Notes: generated by a model from the letters alone, not told the origin. A stretch of DNA of 64,000 nucleotides from Tubulanus polymorphus (GCF_964204645.1 NC_134032.1:10162275-10226274), one strand, 5' to 3'. Shown: positions 22,068 to 35,291, counted from the stretch's first letter. Numbers and translations: made by a program.

Positions 22068-25000
22068 TCACGTTTTCGCTGAGGCCGATTCAGCTACCCG
22101 CACCGATTCCGATTCCTCAGTTGTATTTTCGTTGTCTTTCTGCTGTTGTTGTTGTTGCTGCTGTTGCGTTCGAAGCCTCAGTTTTTCGAGGTTGTTTTTC
22201 TTGTTCATCAGTTTGCGATGTTTAGCCGACGTCTCGGGCGGCGCGTCCATGCGGAAATATTTCTCGCGGAAGTTATTGTCCTGAAAGTGGTCGAGTTCCA
22301 CCTGCGCACTCTCCTCCGCCTACATGGGAAGAATACATAAGTTTCCGGTGATTGAACATTTAGGTTCATCCATTGTTCATCCATTGTAAGTAATTTTATG
22401 TCTTATGGGGATTTATGGAGGCACCTATCTTTTAAAATGACGATAGGAGTAATCTAATGAATTACGGAAGTGTCCATCTTGGAATTTAGGGGTGATTTTA
22501 TACCATTGGAAGAGGCAGCAATCTTGGAATTTAAGGGGAAATTTGATGATGTTGTAGGAGGACTTATGGAGGCAGACATCTTTTCTGGAAGTCTCTTTAG
22601 TATGTCAAAGTCTGTTATTAAACTTGGTGGTTCAGAAATTAAAATTTTGAAATTATCTCCAGCACTTATGGGTATCAGTTAGTCAGCACTGAAAGGGTTA
22701 ATGCTTTCCTTTTTAATACTGTGATATATAGTGATCATAGGGATTTTTATGAAGGCTGCCATATTTCCTGCTTTATCCTAGGGGATATGACTATGTTATC
22801 GAGGGATTTATGCAAACATCTCTCATGAAGCGTCTAAGAGCTATCAATGATGTCATTGGGTGATTTACGGAGGCAGCCATCTTTCTATTTTTCAGAGAGA
22901 CTTACGTTGAATTCGTGTATTTTCTCCATGGTGATCAGCCGTCTGCTGATGTGACTAGTTATAGGCTGTTCACAATTAGCGACCAGATTTAAACCGGCGT
23001 GTCGCGGAATGTTACTTTCTACGTACCTAGAAAACAAAGCTAAAGATTTCACGAAGCGGTCTTTTACTTTTCCAGTTTTTAGACGTTTAGTGATTGTTTA
23101 CGTGGGTCCCTACAGATCAGTCATTCCCGGATTGTAAGGAGTTTTTAAGGAGAAAATTTCTTTAAAAAGCATTTTCCATTTAGAAAGAGTTTTTAAGGAA
23201 TTGAAAAGTCATAGGGACCCTGTTTATGAGAAGAAATTCCATAGAAAATAAAGTTTTTTACAGTTTGTAACTTACTCAGGTCGGTGTATAGGTAACCAGT
23301 ATACCAGTCGACCCCCGAGTTTTAAATGCTTCGCCGCGAAATTCAACAAATCCTTGAAAATATCCGACATCAAATATTTCTTCTTCGAAGGAACATGGTT
23401 TATCTTACTGAAATGATAAAGAACTCGATGATGTCATAGGGGATTCATTGAGGCTGCCATCTTTTGCGAAGTAGTGACTATGAAGGTAAATTCGATGATG
23501 TCATAAGGGGACAAATGGAGGCAGCTACCGGTATGTATTTTATGTAAGTTGATGATGTCATAGGGTGTCATGAAGTGTCTCTGGAGGTAATTTATGATCT
23601 AATAGGGGGGACAAATTGAAGCACCCATGTTTATATTTAGCAATATTTTGATGATGTCATTGGTGGATCTTAAGGAGACAACTCTTGTCTTCTGATGAAA
23701 TTTTTATGATGTCATAACGGGATTTAAAGCGGTGACTTTCAATGATGTCATATGGGGAAAAAATAGAGGCGGTAATCTTTTTTAAACGTACTCTTCGTCG
23801 GTTAGAGTTTTGATATTGCCAGTTTTAGAGCCGAGTTTCATCGCAGGTTCCCTGATGCCGTACGGTGCTAAAAAAAAAAATCAAAAATAGACCCCATCAA
23901 AATTGAGACTTAAAGCACAATTCTTACGCGCACTCGGTTGTTTTATAGTACTTACGATCGGCTACAATCGCGTCGAATTTTAAGCTGTCGCGATAGACGT
24001 GATATTTGGAAGCGTCGGAGATCATGACGTCGATATATTGACTTTCCATTCCGTACTGGCGCAAGTTCGCGCGGACGTTTTCATCGGGTCCGCGGACTTT
24101 CTGGTCATGTCGACTCGGGCGCCCTTGAAATAGACGAATTGAAATAAGAGTTATAAGAATTTCAGGCGGGGTGAGTGCGGTATCGAAGTTTTCCCTCAGG
24201 ATAAATCCTTAACCTGGGCCTGGTTTTATATTTTGGTTATCAAGGTTATGCCTAGGAAAAAATCCGATGAAATGGCAAATTCATTCTTAAGCAAAAATCC
24301 TTAACCAAAATTTAAAAGATTGATACCTCATTTTTGCTGCGCTTAAAAGTAGACCCGGTCGGCTGCCTATCTTCCCTGTACATCACTATTTTTAAAATCA
24401 TGACCAACCTTACCTTAACCCTTTCAGTGCTGGCTAATTAATACCCTATAGTGCTGAAGATAATTTGAAAATTCTGAAAAAATTCCACCCTAGTGTGTTG
24501 GATAACGGGAATAGCACTATAGTGCGTCTACACCCTGGCGCGGTATATCGTTAGTTACTAATATTTCACTATGTTTGACAGGTGCTGCCATCTTTCAAGG
24601 GATATAATTAGTAATTACTAATTAAATCAATACACCGCAGTGCAGTGTACTAGCAGAATCCATCACTGATTCATACACCGCACTGCGGTGTAGACGACTG
24701 AAAGGGTTAATAGACCGGCTGGCAGCCATAGAAATGAACTGATCACAAATTTCATTGCAGTTTACATACAAAATGACCAAACTGATTGGAAGAAACATTG
24801 TGTCATTTCTATTTAGCCTGAACCTGGTTTTTTATATCGTGGGTATTAAAGCTATCCCTGAGAGTAAAATAATCTGGATACGCTTTCGAAGACTGGGTTT
24901 AAACCTACCTTTCCCGTGCAGTAGAAGGTAGTCGATATCTGTACCCATGACGTAAGCGCCGTAGTGGGCCGCGGCGACTAGCAGGCTACCCGTACCGACG

Positions 25001-28000
25001 AATGGATCCATGACGACATCGTTCTTCTGAACGCTGGCCATGTTGCCCATGATCAACGATAGACCCGGATCCATACTGGTATTACCTTAAAACAGAAATA
25101 CGAAGTAGGGCCAGTTTTGATATATGTCGGCGAACTGGAACCAGTTCCACAGTTACGTTAAGTTGGACCCTTCAGAATAAAAATTATTTCATTTCCAATT
25201 TTTGAAGTCTAGATTTGAATTGTAGATGGGAACTGGATCAAGTTGTATGCAGTTCTTAGTTCCTAGTCAACTTTTCGACAGAATGCTAGGACTCCGCAGT
25301 CAAATCTGCAGTCAAAACTGTGGAACAGGGTTCTTTCTGGCTATTTAGAAATTTTGGCATCACACGTACCGATGAAATGTCTCTTCTTTAAATTAAAATG
25401 ATTCGGGAGGGTTCTATTGCCGTCTGCTATCTGAAAATTAGAATTAACCCCTTGAAATTAGAACATTCAGAAAAGACCTGTTTTAATCAACTTGAATAAC
25501 TTGTCGGTGTATCATAACAATGCGAGAAAATCAAGGTACTCGGAGAAAGTTGCCCGTCTTTCCCTGGTTTCTACCCAAAAGAGCCCCTTGAAATGCCCGA
25601 TATTCCGGTCCCAGATTTCTCCTCGATTGGTTAAAACCCCGTTTTACAACGTACGTACCCATCGGCCGATATAGACGTGGAGAGGGTCGGCGGGCGGAGT
25701 GGACCCTCGCAATCCGAAATATTCCAACAAACAAAACTTTTCATCTGGATTCGACAGTTGAATGTTTCCTTTGCTGCCCAAACTATCGACGACTTTCTGG
25801 AAAAAAAATTACGCAGAATCAAGTCAGAATTTGTTTTTTATTATAGGCCTAAATACAACTATCTAATCAATAATTGGACTCGTGCAATATCAAGAGGAGC
25901 ACTGTGTGCCCCCAGCTATCCTGCCAGATGGGCAAAAATGCCTTATACAGTCAAACAAATCATAATTATGACAATCATTATGCTGATGACTTTCACTCCG
26001 TAAATTGAATTGAAAATAGGTACAAATTAGGACTGAAGAATTCAGAACTAAAGAACTGTATCTGTATTGAAAGGTGGCTGCAGCTGCTGTCAAACATAGT
26101 GGAATATTCGTACCCAAGCAAAGTGTAGATGCACCATAGCCAGTATACGCCTGTTATTTAACACACTGGGGCGAAATTCTTTGATATTTTCAAATCATCA
26201 TCAGCATTTACAGGGAATGAATAAATCAGTACTGAAAGGGTTAATGAACTACTGGTATCTACGAACCTCGATTCGCGCTAGTTTCTCGTCGATGTGCAAA
26301 CTACGGTTGTAAACATCGACCTTGACTTTGTACGATACATCTGCTTTTAAATATGGCGTCTGTAGCGAATGAAGATAAAGAAATCGTCCGTAGTATTTTC
26401 GAACTACTCATTATGATAATGACTTATTGAAGCGATCGAATTGGTGAAGAAAATCTCTGAATCCGAATTCAATGAAAATCTTCGACGTTTTGAATTTTTG
26501 CAGAGAAAAATTGATTATGTTTTCTACTACACAATTTTCTGCTACTATAACCTATAGTTATGAAGAAAATTTGCGGAAAATTTAAAAAAAAATTTTGCAT
26601 TATGAATTGCAGATATGATTGTAATGAAAAAATTTAATGTTTCGAATTTTTGCAGTTATTCAAATAAATAATTCCATAGTTAATGAGAAAATTCTGAAGT
26701 TTCGATGAAAATGTTACCTTGAATTCGTCTGGGAGTGATTTGAGTTGTTTGAAGACGTCGCTGTGAGTGTTTCCACTCGACCACAGTTCGTAGATCGAAC
26801 GAACGAGGACGGCGCGACCGGCAAGTTTCCTCGCGCACTCCTCAGAAGGCAACGTCACCACTACAAACGGGTTCTACGAGAGAGAAAATTAGGCAATTCG
26901 ACGACATCCGTCGTGTGGGGCATTCATGAAGGCAATTTTGGATATCATTAAGAGAGACCCGCAATATCCGGTTGCTCAAAAGATTGTTAGAGTTAACCAG
27001 TGGATAGTTGATATGGTGAAAATTTATATTTCGTTGTGATATGGTGAAATTTTAAATTGCGTTGTTACTATGGCCCGTTAACCAACTTTTGAGCAACTGG
27101 TCCCTTTTATTGTTTTTTCTTACATATCAGGTGGAATCCTTCCACCCATCTTCAAAGTTTATTCGGAAAATATCTTCAAAATGAACTCTGATGATGTGGG
27201 TTTCCCTAAATGATATTCTTCAAACCTGGAAATAGTCTGAACTAATTACGAGGAGTTTTGGATGTCTGAATGGGTAATTCGTCGGGGGGAATTCATGGAG
27301 ATTGTGGCCAGCTATTCTGGAAAATGCCTAAGGTTATAAATCTGGTGATGTCAAAGGGCGATTAAGAAGAGTATCGAAGTCACAGCCCATTTGATGATGT
27401 CAGGAAATATCTTTCCGGAAAATGTCTATTCAAAGGTTGATTAATCGAGGCAGATCGGATGATGTCATGTAGCAGATTAAAGGAGACCAGTGCCCCCTAG
27501 TGGTAGGGTCGCTGCTTACGTCATTTTGAGGTCGCTCTGTAACGATTTTCAATTTCGTGTTTATCAACGTCGCGATCGATTTTATTTCCTACAAAAAAAA
27601 AAAATTATGATTGTCACCGACCGTGGATTCCAGGAACAAGGATTAAAGAAACTAGGGAGCGACTGCAGTTTAGGTGTCCTTAATGATTATGTACTAGTAC
27701 CTAGCCTAACCATAAAACTATTCTTTAATACGCCACACACACAGAGTGGAAAGGTGACCCAAACTGCAGTTAGACCGAAACGAGCCCTTTACCGGGCCGG
27801 GCAACACGAAAGATCATAATCATACTCTAGGCAAAGGTAAGTCTGTTTCAGTTATTCGTTTAACCTTTCAATTTATCATCGATTTCTTTACTCATTCAAT
27901 CAAGATTGATTAAAAGCCAAAAAGGAACTGGATTTAATCCAAAACCGTTTTTTAGTCTCTAAACCCTTTTTGTAATGAAACGAGAGATCAATTTTTCCCA

Positions 28001-28308
28001 TAGAAGAGTTAGAGTTTGATTCTTTTTCAAACCTGATCATGAATTCAGGGATTAACAAAAGTAACGAAGAAGCTGTCAAAAAAGTTGATTTGTTATTTAG
28101 ATCGGACTGTTTAAAATCTGGCTCTTAGAAAATGATTCGGGTTACGATCAAGAGAATGGGAACCGTTTCAAAATGCACACACGCTCATTTAAACATAATT
28201 GATACCAACCGCAACTCGAAAATCAACGTGTTCATTCGCAAATTGGATTAAATATCGGCGAAAAGCGTGTTCTATGGGCGCGGCCATATTGTCTACGGGC
28301 GCAGCCAT
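22068..28308 (-). CDS. TRMT11: TRMT11, tRNA guanine-10 N2-methyltransferase, 12 exons
   Basis: Catalytic subunit that makes m2G10 in tRNA with partner TRMT112, in the cytoplasm. Exons in transcript order: 28210-28308, 27520-27588, 26718-26873, 26267-26359, 25659-25796, 25370-25430, 24909-25085, 23956-24123, 23792-23867, 23276-23407, 22906-23026, 22068-22319. All phases agree, giving 513 aa (human 463). N-terminal half is the THUMP-containing RNA-binding region (RYLIQFANEHVDFRV; SIYELWSSG). SAM-binding motif I is VVMDPFVGTGSLL (about 229-241), then GAYVMGTDID, RGPDENVRANLRQYG, and catalytic DPPYG (320-324), whose codon for the first Pro is split by an intron. The end carries FREKYF then a 9-Gln run (about 482-490) and an acidic tail, longer than in vertebrates. 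Start: two in-frame ATGs, 28308 and 28287, lie in a duplicated 21-nt block (MAAPVDN/MAAPIEH); the upstream one is chosen. Introns hold MITEs and dispersed repeats. Confidence 0.95.
22380..22880 (+). repeat. Dispersed TGATGTCATAGGGGG repeat (TRMT11 intron)
   Basis: At least four diverged units with GGAGGCAGCCATCTTT-type halves in the last TRMT11 intron, plus a lone MITE end (CAGCACTGAAAGGGTTAAT) at 22683-22701. Confidence 0.6.
23420..23790 (+). repeat. Dispersed TGATGTCATAGGGGG repeat (TRMT11 intron)
   Basis: Six to seven units in tandem, spacing 50-80 bp, each with TTGATGATGTCATAGGGG. They fill most of the intron between exons 9 and 10. Confidence 0.75.
24415..24710. mobile_element. piggyBac-like MITE, copy 2 (TRMT11 intron)
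   Basis: 296 bp from TTAACCCTTTCAGTGCTGGC to GACTGAAAGGGTTAA. About the same interior as copy 1 at 498-782, including GGTGCTGCCATCTTTCAAG. It is intact at both ends and lies between TRMT11 exons 7 and 8. Confidence 0.75.
27486..27503 (-). promoter_or_regulatory. CTCF-like site in TRMT11 intron 2
   Basis: The minus strand reads CCACTAGGGGGCACTGGT, an excellent match to the animal CTCF core. It lies 17 bp downstream of the exon 2 donor. Sequence match only; occupancy unknown. Confidence 0.45.
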
Positions 28309-28560
28309 TTTGAATTTACCCTATATCGCGGTATCGGTTGGGCTGTTGGTATCACGTATACGTTTACGGAGCGATACCGGACGTCCGTGTTCTCCGAGTC
28401 GTCACGAAAAGCCACTCTAACGCACTTTTACGCTACATGAGCAAAATATTGTCATTTATCAATAAACGTGCGCAATGGAACAATTTATATTACCTTCTAT
28501 TGGTTCAAGTCCATGATTTTCAGAGCCATGGTTTGTTCAATACGAGTTAAATCCCACAAT
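28309..28560. promoter_or_regulatory. TRMT11 upstream region
   Basis: TATA-less sequence between the TRMT11 start and the Penelope-like element. It carries CG-containing GCGCAGCC and ACGGAGCGATACCGGACGTC pieces. The promoter must lie here or within the element; no specific site can be named. Confidence 0.35.
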
Positions 28561-30005
28561 AAATGAATTAAGTGATAAAATGTTTATTAAAACATATAAG
28601 AAATATTTCGGGTGGTTATACTACCACCCTATGACTTGCCAAATACAAACACAGTATTAATACATGAAATAAGACACGAATCGCTGCACATTACATTATG
28701 GGGACTAGAGCACTGACATAACTTGAAAGAAGTTTATTATGGGGGCTGAAACCATTATTGAGGTTGACAGAACGATCGGAATTAGTGGTAATAAAAGCAG
28801 ATTCAACTATATGTCGTTTAGTGCGACTGCTGTTGGGAAAAATAATATTGGCTCCAGAAAAATCAAAATTGTGTCCGGTAACCAAAGAATGAGACTACCC
28901 CCCTTTCTAATTTAACCCTATTGAATACATCTCGTTTATGTTCTTTAATACGTTCCTTAATATTCCTACCAGTTTCCCCAATGTAAAAAAGGTTACAATC
29001 AGAACAGTTAATTTTATAAACTTCACAATGGACATTAGTGCTCAGATTGTTATTGGAGCAAAAATTAGAAATTTTGTTATTATACTTGAAAATTAAAATA
29101 GTATTTAAATGACGAAGAGCCGGTTTGAATTTGTCGAGGCAAGGGACAAAGGGAACTATAATTTTGTTTTTTGGTTTAGACGAGTCAATAGGATCACGGG
29201 GTTGAGCAGGAGAGAAAAATTTGTGAAGGGCTTTCACTAAAATCTTGTCCGGGTATGCAAGTTTTTTAAAACTGGATTGAATATGTAAAATCTCATGATC
29301 TAAAAAGTTTTTATCACAAATCCTATAAGCCCGAAGGAAGATACCTTGAACAACGGCCACTTTAAGGTAAGTTGGAGTGAACGAGAAGAAATGTAGGTAG
29401 GATTCACAGTTAGTAGGTTTACGAAAAACAGAGAAACCTAATCTCGAATTAAAATTATGTATGAGAACATCCAGAAAGGACATTTTCCGTCAACTTCCCA
29501 CTCAAAGGTGAACTTCAAGGAAGGATAAAGGGAATTAAGATATGTCAAGAAAGATTCAAGGTTAAAATCAGTTGATACTAAACATAAAATGTCATCAACA
29601 TACCTGAGCCATAGAAGAGGTGCAAACCCAGTGTATAGGGGTACAATTTCCGATTCAATGTTCTAAGAAGAAGTTAGCTAAAATCGGCGAGAGGGGGTTG
29701 CCCATTGCGAAACCATATATTTGCTCAAAGAAAATACCATCAAATTGAAAATAGGCTCTTCTGGCACATAATTCTAAAAGGTCAATGAGACAGTTAATTG
29801 AGACAGGAAAATTCAAATTTAAGGATGGAAGTTTACGTTTAATGAAATCTAACGTTGGTTCCAGAGGGATGTTAGTGAATAGAGAGACTGCATCAAAAGA
29901 GATGAACTTGTTACCATTGGGGGTAATGTGACGTAATCTTTGTAATAAATCCATATTATGTTTGATATGAGAACCAGAGAATGACCCAAGTAAGGGAGAA
30001 AGCAT
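28561..30005 (-). pseudogene. Penelope-like element, 5'-truncated and frameshifted
   Basis: Retroelement with RT then GIY-YIG endonuclease, as in canonical EN+ Penelope-like elements. From 5' on minus: RT motif A (KFISFDAVSLFTNIP), motif B (GFAMGNPLSPILANFFLEH, about 29655-29715), motif C YVDD (29590-29601), thumb, then GIY-YIG with NLFYIGETGRNIKERIKEH near 28960-28990 and a C-terminal GHNFDF block ending at a stop at 28691. At least three frameshifts break it: after LEH near 29655, before SFLDVL near 29483, and after the GIY-YIG domain near 28890. The N-terminal third of RT is missing; similarity stops at about 30005. It is a dead copy upstream of TRMT11. Confidence 0.85.
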
Positions 30006-30899
30006 GGTTTGTTCAGCCGAGGGGGCACCAGAACGCCTCGAGATCTGACATCCAAGGGCAGAGCCCCTTGCCCCCCAAAAAGATTTCGAAATTTCAATGA
30101 CGATTTCTTAACTCAGTTGATTTATAGTATCACCCGCATTTTGACCAGAGAGATTTTGCGGGACATACGAGTGTCTAAAAGATTGTCGTAAGCTACAAAT
30201 TCGGCTAAAAGGCTTTTGAAATAGTTGAAGCACCCACGGCAACTTTTATTCCTCCTTCGTATTTTTATCACAAATGTTCAATAAGAAAAACTTATCTTTT
30301 TTGTTATGCCCGTCTTGATTTTCAATGTAGTAGGTAAAAGTTATGTTCATCTTGATTTTCAATCTCGTAATTCACAATATCTAAACCATTTAATTAAAAG
30401 AAAATTTTATCTTCACTTTTTTCCTGTTCCCTTCCATTTTAAAACCCCTTAAAAAATCATCTTTATTTTCCCGGTTCGCTCTCCCACATTTTTCTTGAAA
30501 ACAATCCGAGTACTCCATGTTATTAAAAAGGCCTAATTACCTACGCGACTCGACTTCTCAACGTGCAACCCCTTCGTATGCATATAGGCCTAGTTTCAGG
30601 TCTATCCTTAAACCCGACAAAAGTTAGAAACCACGTGTCTTCTGTTGATTTTCTATTCCAATTCGGAAATGAAAAATTTCGTTTTTAATCTCAGATCAAA
30701 AACGAAATTTCTTACTGACTGCTGAATTTTCATTTAATAGGTTTAATCGTCTATTCTCCACTTATCAGTGTGTTATTCAACGTATGTCGTTGTGTACCGT
30801 GTGCTGTGCAGGCGGTGGTGGCGGCGGGCACACATGTAATTGAAAAGAAATGTATCCGTATTAATTCGAATCGTTTACTTTAGAGTCGGTATTTTTCAA
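30006..30899. other. Intergenic stretch
   Basis: Starts with a G/C-rich patch (30015-30085) that could be the remnant 5' end of the Penelope element. The rest is AT-rich with no feature recognised. Confidence 0.35.
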
Positions 30900-31116
30900 A
30901 TCACGAACAAATGTCGAGCAAGGAGCGTACCGCGTGTCGGATTGACTCGCGCCTGCCCGCCCGCCCTTCCGCGGCGTTCGTTTCTTAGCTAGTTGACTAT
31001 AGCGCTCGGGTCGGACGGTTTCGCGGTCTAGTAGAGCTCACTTATTTCGTTCGAGCTCACTTAATTCGTACATCACTTCTGCCTGAACAGATTTCAGAAA
31101 TCGGCTACAAGAAAGG
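30900..31116 (+). promoter_or_regulatory. Candidate promoter and non-coding first exon
   Basis: A local CG-rich peak (GTACCGCGTGTCGG, CCCGCCCGCCCTTCCGCGG) followed by GAAATCGGCTACAAGAAAG and a strong donor GTACGTAC at about 31116. This looks like a promoter with a 5' UTR exon. The first acceptor downstream on the same strand with a coding exon is at 35265, in front of the SLC22 gene, so it may be that gene's first exon; this link is inference. Confidence 0.35.
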
Positions 31117-32404
31117 TACGTACATTGCGTTCTATACACATTTACTGGTGCTAGTTGATAGGCGGTGTATAATAGAGTGAACCCCGCCTGCAAACTGGAC
31201 TCCGGCCAAACCAGTTCGAGCTACTCGGGAAGATAGGGCATCGGGAAATAAGTAATTAAATTTCGTCTGAATAAACAGAATTTAATTGTCCGAGTCAGGC
31301 GGCAAGGATTTTTTACAACAATGTTATGTAGAATATCCGTCATTCACTGTCTTAGTTCAGCCCAACTTCCATTTGAGTCATTCTGCAGAACCCGCCCTGA
31401 TCGAGGCGAGAATGCTCTTCACAGGGCAGGTCTGCGTATTCTTTAGAATGACCTTCTCTCAACTTCTGAGCAATTGCCCCCTGATTTTCGCGTAGACGTA
31501 GAACAGATTGTGAATGAATATGAAAAAATAAAGCCAAAACATGTTGATAAATTTCCACGGCTTTAAAAGCGAACGTAAGATATTTTAACGAATTTCCATA
31601 TATACATTCGTATATTGAACGCCCCTAAATCATTATATGCCGTGTTGACCTCAAATCTCCTTAATTTAATAGAAATTAAGGCCTTCGCATTCGATTATTC
31701 GTTGAAGTGAAAATCTTGTTGAGACGTGTTTAAGCGCCGTATTATATAGTTAGAATAACAAAACCTATAAAGTCTAGTGTGAAAAAACGTCGCCCAAATT
31801 TACCACTTGTTATATCATTTCAAACATTATATCAGCTAATATAAGACCATAAATTTACCAAAAAAACTTGAAAGGAACTGGTTTAGATTTGTCTGTAATC
31901 GTTAGGTTTATACTGAGTGAAAAAAATGTGGTTGACTGTGTCTACTATCCGGTAAAGCAAAGTTGAATAGTACATGTATTGATACATGTATTGAACTGGC
32001 AATAAATGGTTGCTGTTGAAATATCATTTGCGAAGTTGTTTTTTGTCTTGATATGATATGATTTATTTTCAAGTAAAATTTTAACAAAATTAATGAGTAA
32101 GGAAATACATTAAAGATGTAATATTATTAAATGAGGGACTGCTTTGAAGCAACATTTAGCTTATACAAGAAAGCAGCCCTAGAAAAGACAGAAACAAATG
32201 GAATAGCGATCTTGTAATGGCGATTGACCCTGTTACTTATTTGATTGGTATATTTCGTTTGATTTTTTTTTTGATTTGGTGTCCCTTACAAACCCACCAC
32301 ACCAGCCGGGAACGAACATTTGCAACGTTGTCACCTACATGGACAAAATGCATAATGATGTATCATTCGTATAAACATGTAGTACTATTTCATAATAATA
32401 ATAT
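31117..32404. other. Intergenic or first-intron sequence
   Basis: AT-rich. Around 32255-32315 lies the GATTTGGTGTCCCTTACAAA repeat shared with 4655-4712. No gene recognised. Confidence 0.4.
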
Positions 32405-32870
32405 GTAATAAGTTTAAGTTTATTGAAATAGACCATCATGGTCCTTAATTTCATACAATAAGTTTCTAATACAGTACTTACAGAACTATACATTACATTT
32501 CGGAAAATATAAAATATAATATATCCTAACCACGCCGTTTCTATATCGGCACCCATCACTTTGTTAAGTTGTAAAGGATATAACAACATTAATCATATAC
32601 GTGATTGGATTCTTTTCAGACCTACGAAACAGTATTTACCTAAATTTAGCAATTCGTTCTCGTTCTGTGTACTCAATAATTGAGTAAATTTATGTACAGA
32701 TGGGTATCTATAATAATAACGTTTTATAAATTTCTGTCGTAAATCATGAAATCTAGGGCATTTTAGAATAAAATGGTATTCATCTTCAAGATCAGTTCCG
32801 TCGCAAAATCTACAGTTCCTCCGTTGTCTCTCCAGTGGAGGTCTTCATATTGTTTGATAATGTGACCGTT
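32405..32870 (-). pseudogene. LINE 3'-end relic
   Basis: Minus-strand translation, with a frameshift near 32825, gives CRFCDGTDLEDEYHFILKCP and then KFTQLLSTQNENELLNLGKY. This lines up with the C terminus of the intact LINE at 41862-44897 (CNKCNENTIGDEYHFILKCE, FKQLLSNENL). The 3' tail on minus is TTCAATAAACTTAAACTTA, similar to the AATAAACTAAACTAAAC tail of the intact copy. It is therefore a strongly 5'-truncated relative. Confidence 0.75.
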
Positions 32871-33070
32871 TATATCAATAGGATTTCAACTTGTAGTTTA
32901 GAAAACTATACGATAATTATTCGTATGATACCGTAATAGATCCAGTTAATGAGAAATATAGCGGCCGATTTTTCGGCGTTTTCGCAAGCGGTTCGCAAGC
33001 GGCCGCCCTTGAAAACCTAAGCTTTTAATTGGCAGATATGAACAAGGTAGAGCTTTTAAATATATATATA

Positions 33071-33445
<375 letters not shown>

Positions 33446-34124
33446 GTACAGGGCGTTCTTATAATACCCGAAGCGGTAAGCTCAAACTCAGGGCATAGGT
33501 CATTAATTTCAAATCGTTTTTTTTTCTATCTCAGTCAATTCGCTTGCAAGGAGTTGTACAACTGCTACAAACTTCGCAACAATAAAAAGTATTGAGAAAC
33601 AACTGAAATAAGTTTATCATCTTGACATAAAATAAAAAGATCGATCATATATAGCCTGCAGTACGTATCGGGCTACTAAATGTAAATTCTTTATTGTATT
33701 ATTCTCAGTCTGGTGTTTTTTGTTTTCCGTTTCTCACATTCACTTTAATCATTTATTCATTTATTACACAGTCTTTCTGCTTTTTACGCGGACCCAGAGG
33801 TATATGTGTCATCTGGCCTAAAGTCTGCAACCTCCTCCAAGATTCCGACCATTGTGTAAAATAATTTCATTTTGTGATTTAGTCGTCGTAACCTTGATTG
33901 CATGCCATATACTCGGAATTTGTTCGTTTTATGTGACAGCTCCAGGTTTCTGTAATGTCACACGTGTTGACGACATCGGTGAACGGAAACATCCGGAAAT
34001 ATCCGGAAAAATTAGGACAATCTTGAACGAATGTTACACGCTATATTAAGACACGTGTTCATTTCTGAATGAATGCATTTCTAAAACAATTCGATGTCAT
34101 TTCGGTTCACTGTCGTAAAGCCCA
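33446..34124. other. Start of the duplicated segment, unit A
   Basis: From about 33.85 kb sequence such as TTGAACGAATGTTACACGC (34021) is mirrored by unit B near 46933. No coding feature. Confidence 0.4.
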
Positions 34125-34235
34125 ATGCGCACATGCTCCCTCGGCAGGGATTCGAACTTGATGGCATCGCTAGACTCAGTCACGGCACTAACCCCCGCCA
34201 CAATAGACCGATCGGCAGGTACATGCGCAGCGTTG
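34125..34235 (-). mobile_element. tRNA-derived SINE-like fragment
   Basis: The minus strand has a Pol III B-box-like AGTTCGAATCCC followed by TGCCGAGGGAGCA, and upstream GGGGTTAGTGCCGTGACTG reminiscent of an A box. The would-be T stem does not pair, so it is not a tRNA gene. Absent from unit B, which suggests insertion after duplication. Weak call. Confidence 0.3.
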
Positions 34236-35291
34236 CCGGACGAAAACTTGCTGCACCAAACAGAATGCTCAAATACTTACAAAATAGAGGCAAATTTCAC
34301 GGATGAATTATTAAATGGAAAAACCCTGTCAAAAATAAAACGGGATATCGGATTGGCTAATGATTACATCATCGCAGCTGCGCACTCGGGCTTGTGTGGC
34401 AACGAAAAAATAGTCCCAGAAACTGTAATATGATGTGAACTTGAGGAGAACGAATTACTCGGGAATGACACTAATCTAATGTTGAAAGCTTCCGGCTCTT
34501 GTAAAATTAGCCGTTTGTTTATCTAGACCTCTCCGATTTTACACCAGCTGAGGTTCGGTTATTGTGTCTTTTTTACTGCTTAATATATAATATTATACAA
34601 TCCACGATGGAAATTATTTGATTGTTGACTCAACTGCGAACCAACCATGCATTTATGCAGTAAAATCCATATGGCGTTCGTCTGTATTGACGTCGCATAT
34701 TTTGGATTTTTCCATATTACACATTGATGAGGTTTCACAGGCTGCACAGTCGGGTGGGTTTCAGTCGATTCTGGATCCAGATCCACAGTTATGTGTATTT
34801 GATTTGACTGTTGACCCAGTATATTGGTTTCCCGCGACACCGAGCCTGATTCCTCATCTAAGTGTGTTTAATTTGACCCCGGATCCAATGCCACTGTTGT
34901 GAGCATTTGATTTGACTCGTGACTCCGTTTCAAAGTTGCGCCGGTTCGATTTTACTCTGATTCGAGTTTCACAGTGGTGTATGTTTGATTTGACTCTGGA
35001 ACCAGTTGAGTATATTGTCTTATTTGACTAGGGATCCGGTACAACAGCTGTGTCGAATAAGTGTGGACCCTGTTCCACGGTTTTGAGGGTTTAAATTGCC
35101 TCTGAATCCAGTTCCTCAGTTTTGTGGGTTGCATTTGTCTCTGGATAAAGCTCTATAGTTTTTTTTTTTGGGGGGGGGGGGGGGTTAATAGAACTTGGTT
35201 CATGGTAAGATTAAATCCAGACAACGTAGAATGGATAAAAGATTCTGTTAACCTATCAATTCAGGTGGTTTGACTGATATCGATCAACAGT

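Noticed and set aside
28199-28420. Plus-strand frames across the TRMT11 first exon
   Set aside because: Antisense shadows of the conserved minus-strand exon.
34125-34235. Functional tRNA gene
   Set aside because: A B-box-like sequence exists but the T stem does not pair and no acceptor or anticodon stem forms; kept only as a SINE-like fragment.
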